DNA of 59,913 nt from a bacterium (GTDB lineage Bacteria; Myxococcota_A; Bradymonadia; UBA7976; UBA1532). Both the position numbers and the translations under genes were made by a program. The stretch's first letter is position 1. The number at the start of each line of letters is the position of its first letter. The stretch lies in assembly GCA_030426085.1 (NCBI GenBank), contig JAUHYW010000068.1, forward strand, positions 1-59,913, given 5' to 3'. The notes beneath the pieces were generated by a model, which did no database searches, was not told the DNA's origin, and saw only the letters and a list, made by a program, of their open reading frames with translations. Below, piece by piece: positions 1 to 13,310 of this stretch.

Positions 1-2509
1 GGGTGAGGGCGAAGGTGAGGGCGAGGGCGAAGGTGAGGGTGAGGGCGAGGGCGAGGGCGAAGGTGAGGGCGAGGGCGAAGGTGAGGGCGAGGGCGAAGGT
101 GAGGGCGAAGGCGAAGGCGAAGGCGAAGGCGAAGGCGAAGGCGAAGGTGAGGGCGAGGGCGAAGGCGACGGCACCTGCGAGTCGCCGCTGCGCCTCGTGG
201 ACCGCCTCGAAGGCGTCGTGAGCGGGTCGAACTACGCCGGGTCGTGCTCGGTCATCGACGACGGCGCGGGCAACGTCAACATCGCCAACGACGCGGTCGC
301 GGTCTTCACCGCCCCCGCCGCCGACTACTACCAGTTCGACACCCTCGGCACCGACGGCGAGTCGCTCGACACCGTGCTCTACGTGCGCACCGACTGCGAA
401 GACGGCGGCACCGAGCTCGGCTGCAACGACGACTACGGGGACTTCAACCTCGGCGAGTCGCAGAGCCTCGTCGTCGTCGAGCTCGAGGCGGATCAGACGG
501 TGTACGTCTTCGTCGACAGCTACGCCGGCGACGCCGAGGCCCCGTTCGTGCTCGAGGTCTCCGTCGTCGACGCGACGCCGCCGGCCTTCGACCGCGTCGA
601 GGCGTTCTACGCCGACGGCGCCGAGTCGCTCGGCTTCCGGGTCGAGGGCACCGACGCCGACGGTGACATCGCCGGCATGCTGATCGAGCTGCTCGACGTC
701 GGCGGCGAGCCGCTGGTGCTCTTCGACGACGGCGGCACCGAAGGCTACGCCGACTTCGCCACCTTCGCGCCCGATCTGGTGGTCGACGCCGACGGCGGCT
801 TCTCCGGCTCGGGCTCGCTGCCCATCGGGGCTATCGACGGCGTCGTGCAGCTCCGAGCCACCCCGGTCGACGTGTTCGGCCTCGAAGGTGATCCGGTCAC
901 CGTGGACGTTCAGGCCCCCGCCGTGCTCGCCGAGGGCGACGTGTGTGACCCCGCGGGCGGCCTCGACGTCTGCCCCGAAGAGACCCGATGCCTGGACCCG
1001 GACTTCGACGGGATCACGAACTGCCTCGCGGCCGGGGCGCCGGACATCCTCAACGCGGCGCTGTACAGCAACCCCGCCCTGCCCTCGATCGGGGTGCGCA
1101 TCGTCGGGGTCGACGATCAGGACGACGTCGTGGGCTTCGACGCGCTGCTGCTCGACGCCGCGGGCGACCCGATCCCGCTCGATCCGGCCAACCCCGACGC
1201 GCCGGTCTTCCTGGATTTCTCCACGCTCGATCAGGGGGACGGCAACTTCGTCGGCGAGCTGAGCGGCACGCTGCCCGAGGGGCTGCCCCCGGTGGCGTCC
1301 GCCCGGTTCTGGGCGGTCGACTCCACCGATCTGCGCAGCGCGCCGGTGCTCGTCGACGCGCTCGCGCCCGAGGTCGTCGCGCTGGACGCAGCGTGCGATC
1401 TGGCCGAGGCGTTCTCCGTCTGCGCCGGGGACGCCCTCTGCGCGACGCCCCCCGACGGCGACGCGCCGGTCTGCACCGGCCGCGGCGCGCCGAGCCTGGA
1501 CGCGGTGACGGCGCTGTCGAGCAACGAGGGGCAGGATCTCGGGCTCTACGCCACCGGCTCCGACCCCGAGGGCAACGCGATCGGGCTGGCCGTGCTGCTG
1601 CTCGACGGCGAGGGCGCGCCCCTGCGCCTGACGGTGGTGCCCGAGGTGGGCCCCGAAGGGCGCCCGATCCCGATCATCGACGACGGCGCCGACCCGCAGC
1701 CGGTGCGGGTGAGGTTCGACGGCGTCGATCAGGGCCAGCGGGGAGCCTTCAGCGGGGTCTTGGGGCAGCCGCTGGCCGTATTCTCGTCGTGCGCGGACTA
1801 CACCGAGCTGGCGACGGGGCTGTGCCTCGCCGAGGGCGGGGACTTCTTCGATTGCAGCTTCGCGGACTGGTTCTCGGAGTGCGCCGAGGTGTTGCAGCCC
1901 CGGCTCGCTCGAGCCGTGGCGGTGCGGGTGCAGGCGGTGGACGCGACGGGCACGGTGGGCGACGCGCTCGACGCGCCCATCGAGGCCGCCACCCCGCTGG
2001 CCGCCGGCGACGTCTGCCTCGGCAGCTACCTGGGGGCGTGCCAGGCGGGTCGGTTCTGCCAGGAAGGTGACGTCCCGGGCGGGCTGTCGCGGTGCGAGGT
2101 CGCGGTCTTCGAGTGCCCCGCCGACTGGCCGGTCGCCGATCTGAACGACAGCTTCGACGCGGCCTCGGGGCAGTGGCAGATCGCGGGGGACAACAGCCTC
2201 TCGGCCCTGGTCGCCGACGGGGGATCGTGCGGCGGGGGCGGCCCGGTGGACGTCTACACGTTCACCGCGCCGGCCGCCGACACCTACGACTTCCTGCTCG
2301 AGCACGAGCTCGACGCGCTGCTGTTCGCCCGCTCGGCCTGCGGGGTGGCGGCCGCCGAGCTGGCGTGCAACGACGACATCGACACCGGCGGCGGGATCTA
2401 CGACAGCCGCTTCGGGCTCGCGCTCGAGGCCGAGCAGACGATCTACGTGTTCGTGGACTCCTTCAACGGTGAGAACCCCGGGCCGTACACCCTGACCGTC
2501 TCCCGCTGA
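1..2509 (+). CDS. PPC-domain secreted protein with Gly-Glu spacer, 5' end outside window
   Basis: The frame is open from the left edge (first full codon at base 2), so the start and presumably the signal peptide lie outside. It begins with at least 28 Gly-Glu dipeptides. A beta-rich module follows (about 175-560) with VFTAPAADYYQFDTL and LGCNDDYGDF, which fits the bacterial pre-peptidase C-terminal (PPC) fold. The middle contains repeated modules separated by short Cys clusters such as CDPAGGLDVCPEETRC. A second PPC-like module (about 2110-2506) carries CGGGGPVDVYTFTAP. Architecture and sequence closely match the downstream gene, so the two are tandem paralogues. By that comparison it is probably a surface lipoprotein. 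No catalytic motif is visible; a binding or structural role is inference only. Confidence 0.85.
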   Translation, partial: GEGEGEGEGEGEGEGEGEGEGEGEGEGEGEGEGEGEGEGEGEGEGEGEGEGEGEGDGTCESPLRLVDRLEGVVSGSNYAGSCSVIDDGAGNVNIANDAVAVFTAPAADYYQFDTLGTDGESLDTVLYVRTDCEDGGTELGCNDDYGDFNLGESQSLVVVELEADQTVYVFVDSYAGDAEAPFVLEVSVVDATPPAFDRVEAFYADGAESLGFRVEGTDADGDIAGMLIELLDVGGEPLVLFDDGGTEGYADFATFAPDLVVDADGGFSGSGSLPIGAIDGVVQLRATPVDVFGLEGDPVTVDVQAPAVLAEGDVCDPAGGLDVCPEETRCLDPDFDGITNCLAAGAPDILNAALYSNPALPSIGVRIVGVDDQDDVVGFDALLLDAAGDPIPLDPANPDAPVFLDFSTLDQGDGNFVGELSGTLPEGLPPVASARFWAVDSTDLRSAPVLVDALAPEVVALDAACDLAEAFSVCAGDALCATPPDGDAPVCTGRGAPSLDAVTALSSNEGQDLGLYATGSDPEGNAIGLAVLLLDGEGAPLRLTVVPEVGPEGRPIPIIDDGADPQPVRVRFDGVDQGQRGAFSGVLGQPLAVFSSCADYTELATGLCLAEGGDFFDCSFADWFSECAEVLQPRLARAVAVRVQAVDATGTVGDALDAPIEAATPLAAGDVCLGSYLGACQAGRFCQEGDVPGGLSRCEVAVFECPADWPVADLNDSFDAASGQWQIAGDNSLSALVADGGSCGGGGPVDVYTFTAPAADTYDFLLEHELDALLFARSACGVAAAELACNDDIDTGGGIYDSRFGLALEAEQTIYVFVDSFNGENPGPYTLTVSR
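2..172 (+). repeat. Hexanucleotide repeat encoding (Gly-Glu)n
   Basis: Tandem GGNGAR hexamers (GGCGAG, GGCGAA, GGTGAG mixed) encode at least 28 Gly-Glu dipeptides and continue off the left edge. Mixing of synonymous codons suggests the peptide is selected, but the DNA remains repetitive enough to change length in steps of six bases without breaking the frame. Confidence 0.9.
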
Positions 2510-2517
2510 TCCGGCTC

Positions 2518-2554
2518 GTGGCGGGCGCCCGGGCGCCCGTCAGGCCCCCGCCAC
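2518..2554 (+). terminator. Hairpin just after the first PPC gene
   Basis: The arms gtggcggg (2518-2525) and cccgccac (2547-2554) are perfectly complementary, and a second GC palindrome sits inside. It begins nine bases after the stop codon. There is no T-run, so termination is inferred from position and stability only. Confidence 0.4.
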
Positions 2555-2677
2555 GCCGCGCCCGCGGCGCCCCCGGCCCCCCTCGACAGTCTCTTGCACC
2601 GGCCCGGAGCGGCCCGGTACCGTCCGGGACGCGATTGCGGGGGGCAGCGGTGTACCCCTGCCAGGAGGAAGACCCAG

Positions 2678-5350
<2,673 letters not shown>

Positions 5351-5362
5351 GCCCCCCCGCCC

Positions 5363-5388
5363 GGGCCGGGGCCCATCGGTCCCGGCCC
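5363..5388 (+). terminator. Hairpin after second PPC lipoprotein gene
   Basis: Perfect 8-bp stem gggccggg (5363-5370) / cccggccc (5381-5388) with a 10-base loop, starting 13 bases after the stop. No T-run follows, so function is inferred from position. Confidence 0.45.
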
Positions 5389-5462
5389 ACGCTCTCCCCT
5401 CCCCGTTCGCACCACCTCCGGCGCTTCCGTATCATCGGGCGATACCCATACCGGGGGATTGC

Positions 5463-8400
5463 ATGCGTCCATCGAGACTCGTATCGAGCGCGCTTCGGCT
5501 CGCGCTGACGCTGGGGTTCGTCTGTGGCTGCTCGGGCGGCGGAGGCGACGGTGAGCCGGTGGCCGACACCGGCCCGGCGGCCTGCGTCGAGGGCGAGCGC
5601 CGCTGCGGTGTGGGGCTGGTCGAGGTCTGCGACGACGGCGACTGGACCCCGGTCGGGCTGTGCGACGGGGATCGGATCTGCGTCGACGGGGCCTGCGTGC
5701 CCCCGCCGTGCGTGCCCGACTGCACCGGCGCCGCCTGTGGGCCGGATGGCTGCGGCGGCACCTGCGGGGCCTGCCCCGCCGACGCGGCTTGCGTGCAGGG
5801 GCGGTGCACCGCCGTCGGGGTGAACCCCTGCGGCGACGGCACCTGCGAGCCCGACGAGGACTGCGCCACCTGCCCCGCCGACTGCGGCGCCTGCTGCGGC
5901 GACGGCGCCTGCGCCGAGGACGAGGACTGCGCCACCTGCCTCGCCGACTGCCCGTGCGGCGACGGGCAGCGCTGCGATGGGCCGAGCCGGGCGTGCGTGG
6001 CCGCCTGCACCCCCATCGACTGCGCCACCGTGGAGTGCGGCGACGACGGCTGCGGCGGCGCGTGCGGGGCGTGCGGCGGGGGCGAGACCTGCCTCGAGGG
6101 CCGCTGCCGCACGACCTGCGGCGACGCGATCTGCGCGCCGGGTGAGGACTGCCTGAGCTGCCCGGCCGACTGCGGCGGCTGCTGCGGCGACGGCGCCTGC
6201 TCCGACCCCCACGGCGAGGACTGCGCCACCTGCCCCGCCGACTGCCCCTGCCCCGAGGGCGAGGGGTGCGACGTCGAGGCCCGGGCGTGCAGCCCGCTGT
6301 GCGCCCCTGCCTGCCGCGGCCGCATCTGCGGGCCCGACGGCTGCGACGGCGTGTGCGGGGTCTGCGATCCGGGCGAGGTGTGCGACGAGTTCGGCCGCTG
6401 CGCCGAACCCCCGGCCCGCTGCGGCGACGGCGCCTGCCTGCCGGCCGACGGCGAGGACTGCGCCACCTGCCCCGCCGACTGCGGCCCGTGCTGCGGCGAC
6501 GGCGCCTGCGCCCCCGACGAGAACTGCGCCACCTGCCCCGCCGACTGCGCCTGCCCGGCCGAGACCGCCTGCGACATCGCGTCGCGGATCTGCGCGCCGC
6601 TCGCCTGCACCCCGGACTGCTTCGCCCGCATCTGCGGCCCCGACGGCTGCGGCGGCGCGTGCGGGCAGTGCGCGGCGGGCGAGCTGTGCGATCCCGAGCG
6701 GGGGCGCTGTGTGGTGCAGTGCGTGCCCGACTGCGGCCCCGACGACCAATGCGGCCCCGACGGCTGCGGCGATGTCTGCGGCGAATGCGCCGACGGCGAC
6801 GCCTGCCGCGATCGGCGCTGTGTGCCCCCGTGCGCGCCGGCCTGCGACGGGCGGGCGTGCGGCCCCGACGGCTGCGGCGGCACCTGCGGGCCCGGCTGCG
6901 GGCCGGCCCAGGCGTGCACCGTCGACGGGCAGTGCGTGGGCGGCGCGCTCGGCTGCGCCTGCGTCGGCGACGACGTCTGCGTGGCCGGGGTCTGCCGGCG
7001 CCCGTCCCGGCTGTGCGGCCCCGAGGCGCCCGACGGCTTCTGCCCCAACGCCGAGATCTGCGACCTCGGCGTGTGCGTCCCGGCCGGGCAGGACTGCTCG
7101 CTGCAGAACCCGATCGGCGTCTGCCCGGTGGGCGCGCTGTGCATCGGCGGCGGCTGCCGGGCCTTCGACCCCGGGGCGCTGTGCGACGACGGCAACCCGT
7201 GCACCGCCGATGTCTACGAGCCGGGCCGGGACGGCTGCCGGTCGGTGCCCCAGGAGGCCGGGTGCAGCGACGGCGATCCGTGCACCGCCGACGCCTGCGT
7301 GGACGGCGCCTGCCAGGGCACGCCCATCGCCGACTGCGTGCCGCCGCCGGGGATCGATCCCGTCGTCAGCCCCACCGCCGAGCCGCGGATCATCCTCGAG
7401 GGCGACAAGCCCGCCGGGTGGGCCATCCGAGTGGACGGCGAGCCGGCCGTCGCCGCCGGGCCCGAGGTGCGGTGGGCGGTCGAGCTCGAGCTCCAGCCGG
7501 GGGAGAACGTCTTCCGCGTCGCCCGACAGGACGGGGACACCGTCAGCGCCGCGGCGGTGGTGCGGGTGGTCTACGACGACGACCCGCCGGCCACCCGCAT
7601 CACGCCCGGGGGCGGCGTCTTCCGGGACGGGATCACCGTGACGCTGGCCGCCACCGAGCCGGCGACGGTCCACTACACCACCGACGGCGCGGTGCCCGAC
7701 CGCTGGTCGCCGGCCTTCGACTCGGTGCGCACGCTGCGGATCTTCGGGGACACGGTCTTGTCGGTGCGCGCCCGCGACCGGGCCGGCAACTGGCAGCCGG
7801 CCGCCCGGTCCGAGCGCTACGTGATCACGACGGCCGACGGCCGCTGGCGCGAGGGCGCCGCGCTCGGCGAGGGCCGCACCGGGCTCACCGCCGCGGGTGA
7901 CGGGGCCCGGATCTTCGTCGTCGGTGGATCGGACGGCGCCGAGCCCCGGGCCGACGGCCGGATGTACGCCGACGGCCGCTGGAGCGACCTGCCCTCCCTC
8001 GCCCGGCCCCGCGCCGAGGCCGCGGCGGCGTGGGTCGACGGCGCGCTGTACGTCTTCGGCGGCCGGGGCGAGGGCATCCCGCTCAGCCAGGTCGAGCGGC
8101 TCGAGGTCGACAGCCCCCGCGGCTGGGACGCCCGACGCAACCTGCCTTCGTCCCGCTTCGGCCTGCAAGCGGTCGTCGTCGGCCCCCGGGTGCACCTCTT
8201 CGGCGGGCAGGGCAACGGCGGCGCGGTGCTCGACACCCACGAGGTCTACGACACCGTCACCGACACCTGGACCGACGCGGTCGCGCCCATGCCCCGCCCG
8301 CGCTACGCCTTCGGGGCGCTGCGCGCCGGCAACGGCCGGATCCACCTCGTCGGCGGGCAGGACGAGGCCGGCCGCCCCGTCGCCGAGGTCGACGTCTACG

Positions 8401-9974
8401 ACCCCCAGACCGACACCTGGAGCGACGCCCCGCCCCTGCCGACGCCCCGGGCCGCGGTCGCGGTCGGCCGGGTGGCCAACGGAGGTCGGGTGCAGGGCGG
8501 ATCGAACGGGGTGCTCGTCAGCGGCGGACGCACCGCCGACGGCCGGCCGAGCGCGGTGGTCGAGGAGTACGTCGTCGACGACGCGCAGTGGCGCACCCGC
8601 CGCCCACTGGCCGGGCCGCGGGCCGGGGCTGCGGGCGTCACGATCGAGGGGCCGGCGCCCGGCGCGCCCGATCCGGTCGCGACCCAGGCGTGGGTCATCG
8701 GCGGCGAGGTGGCGGTCGACGGCGCCCCACAGGCGACGCCCACCGCCGCCTGGTTCACCCGCGAGCAGGATCACCTGCGCGCGCTGCCCGATCTGCCGGT
8801 CGCCCGCCGGGGGCCGGCCGCCGCCGCGCTGGACGATCACATCTACGTGGTCGGCGGGGGCGACGGGCAGCCGAGCCCCGCGGTGTACGCCTACGATCCC
8901 GAGACCGGCGACGCCCGCCCGGTCGCGCCCCTGCCCGGGGTGCAGGACGGCGCCGCCGTGGTCGCCCTCGGAGGCCGGCTGTGGGTCATCGGCGGCGAGA
9001 GCCGCTTCGGCCAGATCCTGCCCACGCTGCGCAGCTACGACCCGGGCACCGACACCTGGTCCGATCACCGCCCGATGCTCAACGCCCGCCGCGATCTGGT
9101 CGCGGCGGTGGTCGGGGGCGAGATCGCGGCCATCGGCGGGCGCCAGGGGATGCCGGTGCAGTCGGTGGAGTTCTACGATCCCGACGCCGACCGCTGGCGC
9201 AGCGGGTCCATCCTGCCCGAACCCCGCACCGAAGCCGTCGGCGGCGCCTGGATGGGGCGGGTCTACATCGCCGGCGGCGTCGGCGACGACGGCGTCTACG
9301 CGGACGTGATCGAGCTGACCGGCGAGGGCTGGCAGACGGTGGCCGACGCGGGCTTCGAGGTGCGGGCGGCGAGCGCGGCGGTAATCGACGGGCGGCTGAT
9401 CGTCTTCGGCGGGCTCGACGCGGACGACGCGCCGAGCGACCGCCGACGCATCCTCGACCTCGCCCGGGGCTATGTCCGCCACTTCCCGCTGGAGCCCGAC
9501 AGCCGCCTGCTCCCGGCGGTCGACGCCCGGGCGGCGGCGGCGCACAACGGCGACGTCTACCTGATCGGCGGCGCAGCGGACGGCGCCCTGCCCGCCGTGC
9601 AGCGCTACGCCGGCCGCTGCCTCGACGGCGACTTCGGGCCCTACGAAGGGCGCCCGCCCTACGCCGACTTCCCCGACCTCGGCGCCGGCTGCGGCGAGGC
9701 CCGGACCACCGTGGCGCTCGACCCCGCCGTGGGCTACGGCCACCACGGGAGCTGCCAGGGGTGGAACGACTGCGGCGACGCCCGGACCTGCGCCGACATC
9801 GCCTGCGCCTGGTTCGGGCACGGCCCGGCGCACAGCTTCCAGAGCATCAGCTGCATCGCGCTGCCGAGCGGCGACTGCGACCTCTTCCGAGGCCTGGGCG
9901 ACGAACTGGACACCGGGTTCGACGCCCCGTGCAACGTCTCGGTGGTGCATCGGGTGGTCTGTCGGGTCGAGTGA
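5463..9974 (+). CDS. Giant Cys-rich / Kelch-repeat surface lipoprotein
   Basis: 1503 residues. The ATG at 5463 gives a signal ending in the lipobox-like VCGC. Residues about 40-650 are Cys-rich with two alternating module types: at least six of the form CxPxC...CGPDGCGGxCGxC, and three doubled blocks of CGDGxCxxxEDCATCPADC. Residues about 700-790 resemble the chitobiase C-terminal / Ig-like fold (VHYTTDGAVPD, RARDRAGNW). Residues about 800-1385 are Kelch-type propeller repeats (YVFGGRGEG, VYDPQTDTWSDAPPLP, IYVVGGGDG). The last about 115 residues carry more Cys (CQGWNDCGDARTCADIAC) and end in VVCRVE. There is no obvious enzyme. An adhesive or ligand-binding role at the cell surface is inferred from the modules. 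Confidence 0.9.
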   Translation: MRPSRLVSSALRLALTLGFVCGCSGGGGDGEPVADTGPAACVEGERRCGVGLVEVCDDGDWTPVGLCDGDRICVDGACVPPPCVPDCTGAACGPDGCGGTCGACPADAACVQGRCTAVGVNPCGDGTCEPDEDCATCPADCGACCGDGACAEDEDCATCLADCPCGDGQRCDGPSRACVAACTPIDCATVECGDDGCGGACGACGGGETCLEGRCRTTCGDAICAPGEDCLSCPADCGGCCGDGACSDPHGEDCATCPADCPCPEGEGCDVEARACSPLCAPACRGRICGPDGCDGVCGVCDPGEVCDEFGRCAEPPARCGDGACLPADGEDCATCPADCGPCCGDGACAPDENCATCPADCACPAETACDIASRICAPLACTPDCFARICGPDGCGGACGQCAAGELCDPERGRCVVQCVPDCGPDDQCGPDGCGDVCGECADGDACRDRRCVPPCAPACDGRACGPDGCGGTCGPGCGPAQACTVDGQCVGGALGCACVGDDVCVAGVCRRPSRLCGPEAPDGFCPNAEICDLGVCVPAGQDCSLQNPIGVCPVGALCIGGGCRAFDPGALCDDGNPCTADVYEPGRDGCRSVPQEAGCSDGDPCTADACVDGACQGTPIADCVPPPGIDPVVSPTAEPRIILEGDKPAGWAIRVDGEPAVAAGPEVRWAVELELQPGENVFRVARQDGDTVSAAAVVRVVYDDDPPATRITPGGGVFRDGITVTLAATEPATVHYTTDGAVPDRWSPAFDSVRTLRIFGDTVLSVRARDRAGNWQPAARSERYVITTADGRWREGAALGEGRTGLTAAGDGARIFVVGGSDGAEPRADGRMYADGRWSDLPSLARPRAEAAAAWVDGALYVFGGRGEGIPLSQVERLEVDSPRGWDARRNLPSSRFGLQAVVVGPRVHLFGGQGNGGAVLDTHEVYDTVTDTWTDAVAPMPRPRYAFGALRAGNGRIHLVGGQDEAGRPVAEVDVYDPQTDTWSDAPPLPTPRAAVAVGRVANGGRVQGGSNGVLVSGGRTADGRPSAVVEEYVVDDAQWRTRRPLAGPRAGAAGVTIEGPAPGAPDPVATQAWVIGGEVAVDGAPQATPTAAWFTREQDHLRALPDLPVARRGPAAAALDDHIYVVGGGDGQPSPAVYAYDPETGDARPVAPLPGVQDGAAVVALGGRLWVIGGESRFGQILPTLRSYDPGTDTWSDHRPMLNARRDLVAAVVGGEIAAIGGRQGMPVQSVEFYDPDADRWRSGSILPEPRTEAVGGAWMGRVYIAGGVGDDGVYADVIELTGEGWQTVADAGFEVRAASAAVIDGRLIVFGGLDADDAPSDRRRILDLARGYVRHFPLEPDSRLLPAVDARAAAAHNGDVYLIGGAADGALPAVQRYAGRCLDGDFGPYEGRPPYADFPDLGAGCGEARTTVALDPAVGYGHHGSCQGWNDCGDARTCADIACAWFGHGPAHSFQSISCIALPSGDCDLFRGLGDELDTGFDAPCNVSVVHRVVCRVE

Positions 9975-10056
9975 GCCCCGCCGCCGAGGCGGTGACGAAG
10001 CGACACGGGCGCGCACGCTCCGAAATCTCGTAACCCTCCGACTTGCCGCTTGATCT

Positions 10057-10072
10057 GCGATCCGAGGATCGC
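10057..10072. promoter_or_regulatory. Small palindrome upstream of aldehyde dehydrogenase
   Basis: GCGATC and GATCGC arms separated by four bases, 64 bases before the aldehyde dehydrogenase ATG. It could be an operator; six-base arms are short, so chance is possible. Confidence 0.25.
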
Positions 10073-10135
10073 GTTGGATCGAACCTCGACCGGCGCCCGC
10101 GCCACACCCGAGCCCACCCCGGAGGACCGCAGAAG

Positions 10136-11656
<1,521 letters not shown>

Positions 11657-11660
11657 GACC

Positions 11661-12044
11661 ATGGACGAGACCCGAGACCTTTCGAACGACGGCCAGCGGC
11701 GGGTCGAGGCCACCCCGGCCGCCGAGGCGCTGATCGAAGAGCTGAAGGCGGTGCACGGGCCCCTGCTCTTCCACCAGTCGGGCGGCTGCTGCGACGGCAG
11801 CGCGCCGATGTGCTACCCGGTCGGCGACTTCAAGATCGGGCGCTACGACGTCAAGCTGGGCGAGGTGGCCGGCTGCCCGGTCTACATCGGCGGCCAGCAG
11901 TTCGAGCGGTGGAAGCACACCCGGCTCATCATCGACGCGGTGCCCGGCCGGGGAGCCGGCTTCTCGCTCGAGGCGCCCACCGGTCAGCGCTTCCTGACCC
12001 GCTCGGCGCTGCTCGACGGCGAAGAGCCCGCCTGCCCCACCTGA
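11661..12044 (+). CDS. DUF779 family protein paired with aldehyde dehydrogenase
   Basis: 127 residues. Contains the DUF779 hallmarks QSGGCCDGSAPMC and YIGGQQFERWKHT. The CC pair and further Cys suggest metal or redox chemistry, but the biochemical role of the family is not established. It starts four bases after the aldehyde dehydrogenase stop, so the two are almost certainly co-transcribed; DUF779 genes are commonly found in that position. An accessory role in aldehyde oxidation is inference from context. Confidence 0.9.
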   Translation: MDETRDLSNDGQRRVEATPAAEALIEELKAVHGPLLFHQSGGCCDGSAPMCYPVGDFKIGRYDVKLGEVAGCPVYIGGQQFERWKHTRLIIDAVPGRGAGFSLEAPTGQRFLTRSALLDGEEPACPT

Positions 12045-12168
12045 CAGCGGCGCTCCGCGTCGCCCGGCGCCGCCCCTGCCCCGGCTCGACCCGCTCCACC
12101 CGTCCACCGCCCGCGACCGCGTCGGCCGCCGCGGCATCGTCGTCGAGCACAGCCGCCCGGAGTCCACG

Positions 12169-13281
12169 ATGCCCCGCGCCCTCGCCCCCCTCATCGCCGC
12201 CGCCCTGACCCTCGCGCTCGGCGCGCCGGCCGGGGCCCGGCCGTTCACCGCCCCCGCCGACGACCTGACGCTGGCCTTCGGCGGCGCCCTCCAGCCGCGG
12301 GTGAGCTACGGCCGCGCCGATCACGTCATGCTCACCGAGCGCTTCGGCTTCGGCCTGCGCCGGGCCCGGGTGCGGGCGTCGGCCGCGTGGCAGGCGGTCA
12401 TGCTGGAGTTCGACGTCGACCTCGTCGGCCTGGCCCCGTTCGGGCTCTACCTCGCGATCCGGCCGGCCGAGAACTGGACCATCCGCGCCGGCTACTTCCC
12501 CGGGGCCCAGCCGCGGGCCATGATCCCCACCGGGGTGCCGGTCATCGACGGGGTCGAGCGGGCGGCCATCGCCGAGCGGTGGGCCGGGCTGACGCTCGGC
12601 GGCCGGGGGCGGGACGTGGGCATCGACGTCACCTGGGCCAACGCCTACGTCAAGGCCAGCCTGTGGGTGCACAGCGGCTACGGCAGCCGGATGGCCCGCG
12701 ACGGCAACAACTTCTGGCAGTCGCCGTCGAGCCACGACGCCACCGGGGGGGTCGACCAGATGACCCCCGCCATCAGCGGCGCGCTGAGCTTCACCCCCCA
12801 GGACGGCCTCGAGCTGGGCGGCTTCGTGGGCTACAACCCCACCGGCGTGGTGCCCGAGGGCTCCCCGGTCGACCCCGATCGCAGCGTGACGAGCTGGAGC
12901 GCGCACGCCTACTGGGGGCCGACGCCGGGCAGCCAGTTCGTGCGTCTCAAGGCCGAGGTCATCGGGCTGAGCATCGCCAATCACATCCCGCCGGGCATCA
13001 ACGGGGAGGCGGCGCCCGTCGACCGCGATCTGATCGGCGGCGCGGGCACCGCGGCGGTGGGCATCATCCCCCACGGCGAGGTCTTCGGGCGCTTCGAGGT
13101 GTTCGACGCCGACGACGGCGCCGGCGCCGCGCGCTACATCACCGCGGGGGTCATGTTCAGCCCGAGCCACATGAAGGGCGGCCCGTTCGAGCGGGAGCGA
13201 TTGACCCTGGCCTGGGCCCACTCGACCCGCGCGGACGACGCGGACCACGTCGTGGTGCTCCAGGGGCAGTGGCTGTTCTGA
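12169..13281 (+). CDS. Porin-like outer-membrane beta-barrel protein
   Basis: 370 residues. A Sec signal peptide (MPRALAPLIAAALTLALGAP, cleavage near AGA) is followed by alternating beta strands: FGFGLRRARVRASAAW and NWTIRAGYFPGAQPRAM resemble the phosphate-selective porin O/P family. The protein ends in a terminal Phe (VVLQGQWLF), the usual barrel-assembly signal of outer-membrane proteins. No soluble domain is visible. Substrate cannot be read from the sequence. It stands 124 bases after DUF779 and may have its own promoter. Confidence 0.8.
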   Translation: MPRALAPLIAAALTLALGAPAGARPFTAPADDLTLAFGGALQPRVSYGRADHVMLTERFGFGLRRARVRASAAWQAVMLEFDVDLVGLAPFGLYLAIRPAENWTIRAGYFPGAQPRAMIPTGVPVIDGVERAAIAERWAGLTLGGRGRDVGIDVTWANAYVKASLWVHSGYGSRMARDGNNFWQSPSSHDATGGVDQMTPAISGALSFTPQDGLELGGFVGYNPTGVVPEGSPVDPDRSVTSWSAHAYWGPTPGSQFVRLKAEVIGLSIANHIPPGINGEAAPVDRDLIGGAGTAAVGIIPHGEVFGRFEVFDADDGAGAARYITAGVMFSPSHMKGGPFERERLTLAWAHSTRADDADHVVVLQGQWLF

Positions 13282-13284
13282 CAG

Positions 13285-13305
13285 GCCCCTGATGGGCGCC
13301 GGGGC
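13285..13305. terminator. Possible shared terminator between convergent genes
   Basis: Short stem gcccc (13285-13289) / ggggc (13301-13305) in the 29-base gap between the porin gene and the convergent amidohydrolase gene. Weak; supported mainly by position. Confidence 0.3.
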
Positions 13306-13310
13306 TCTGC

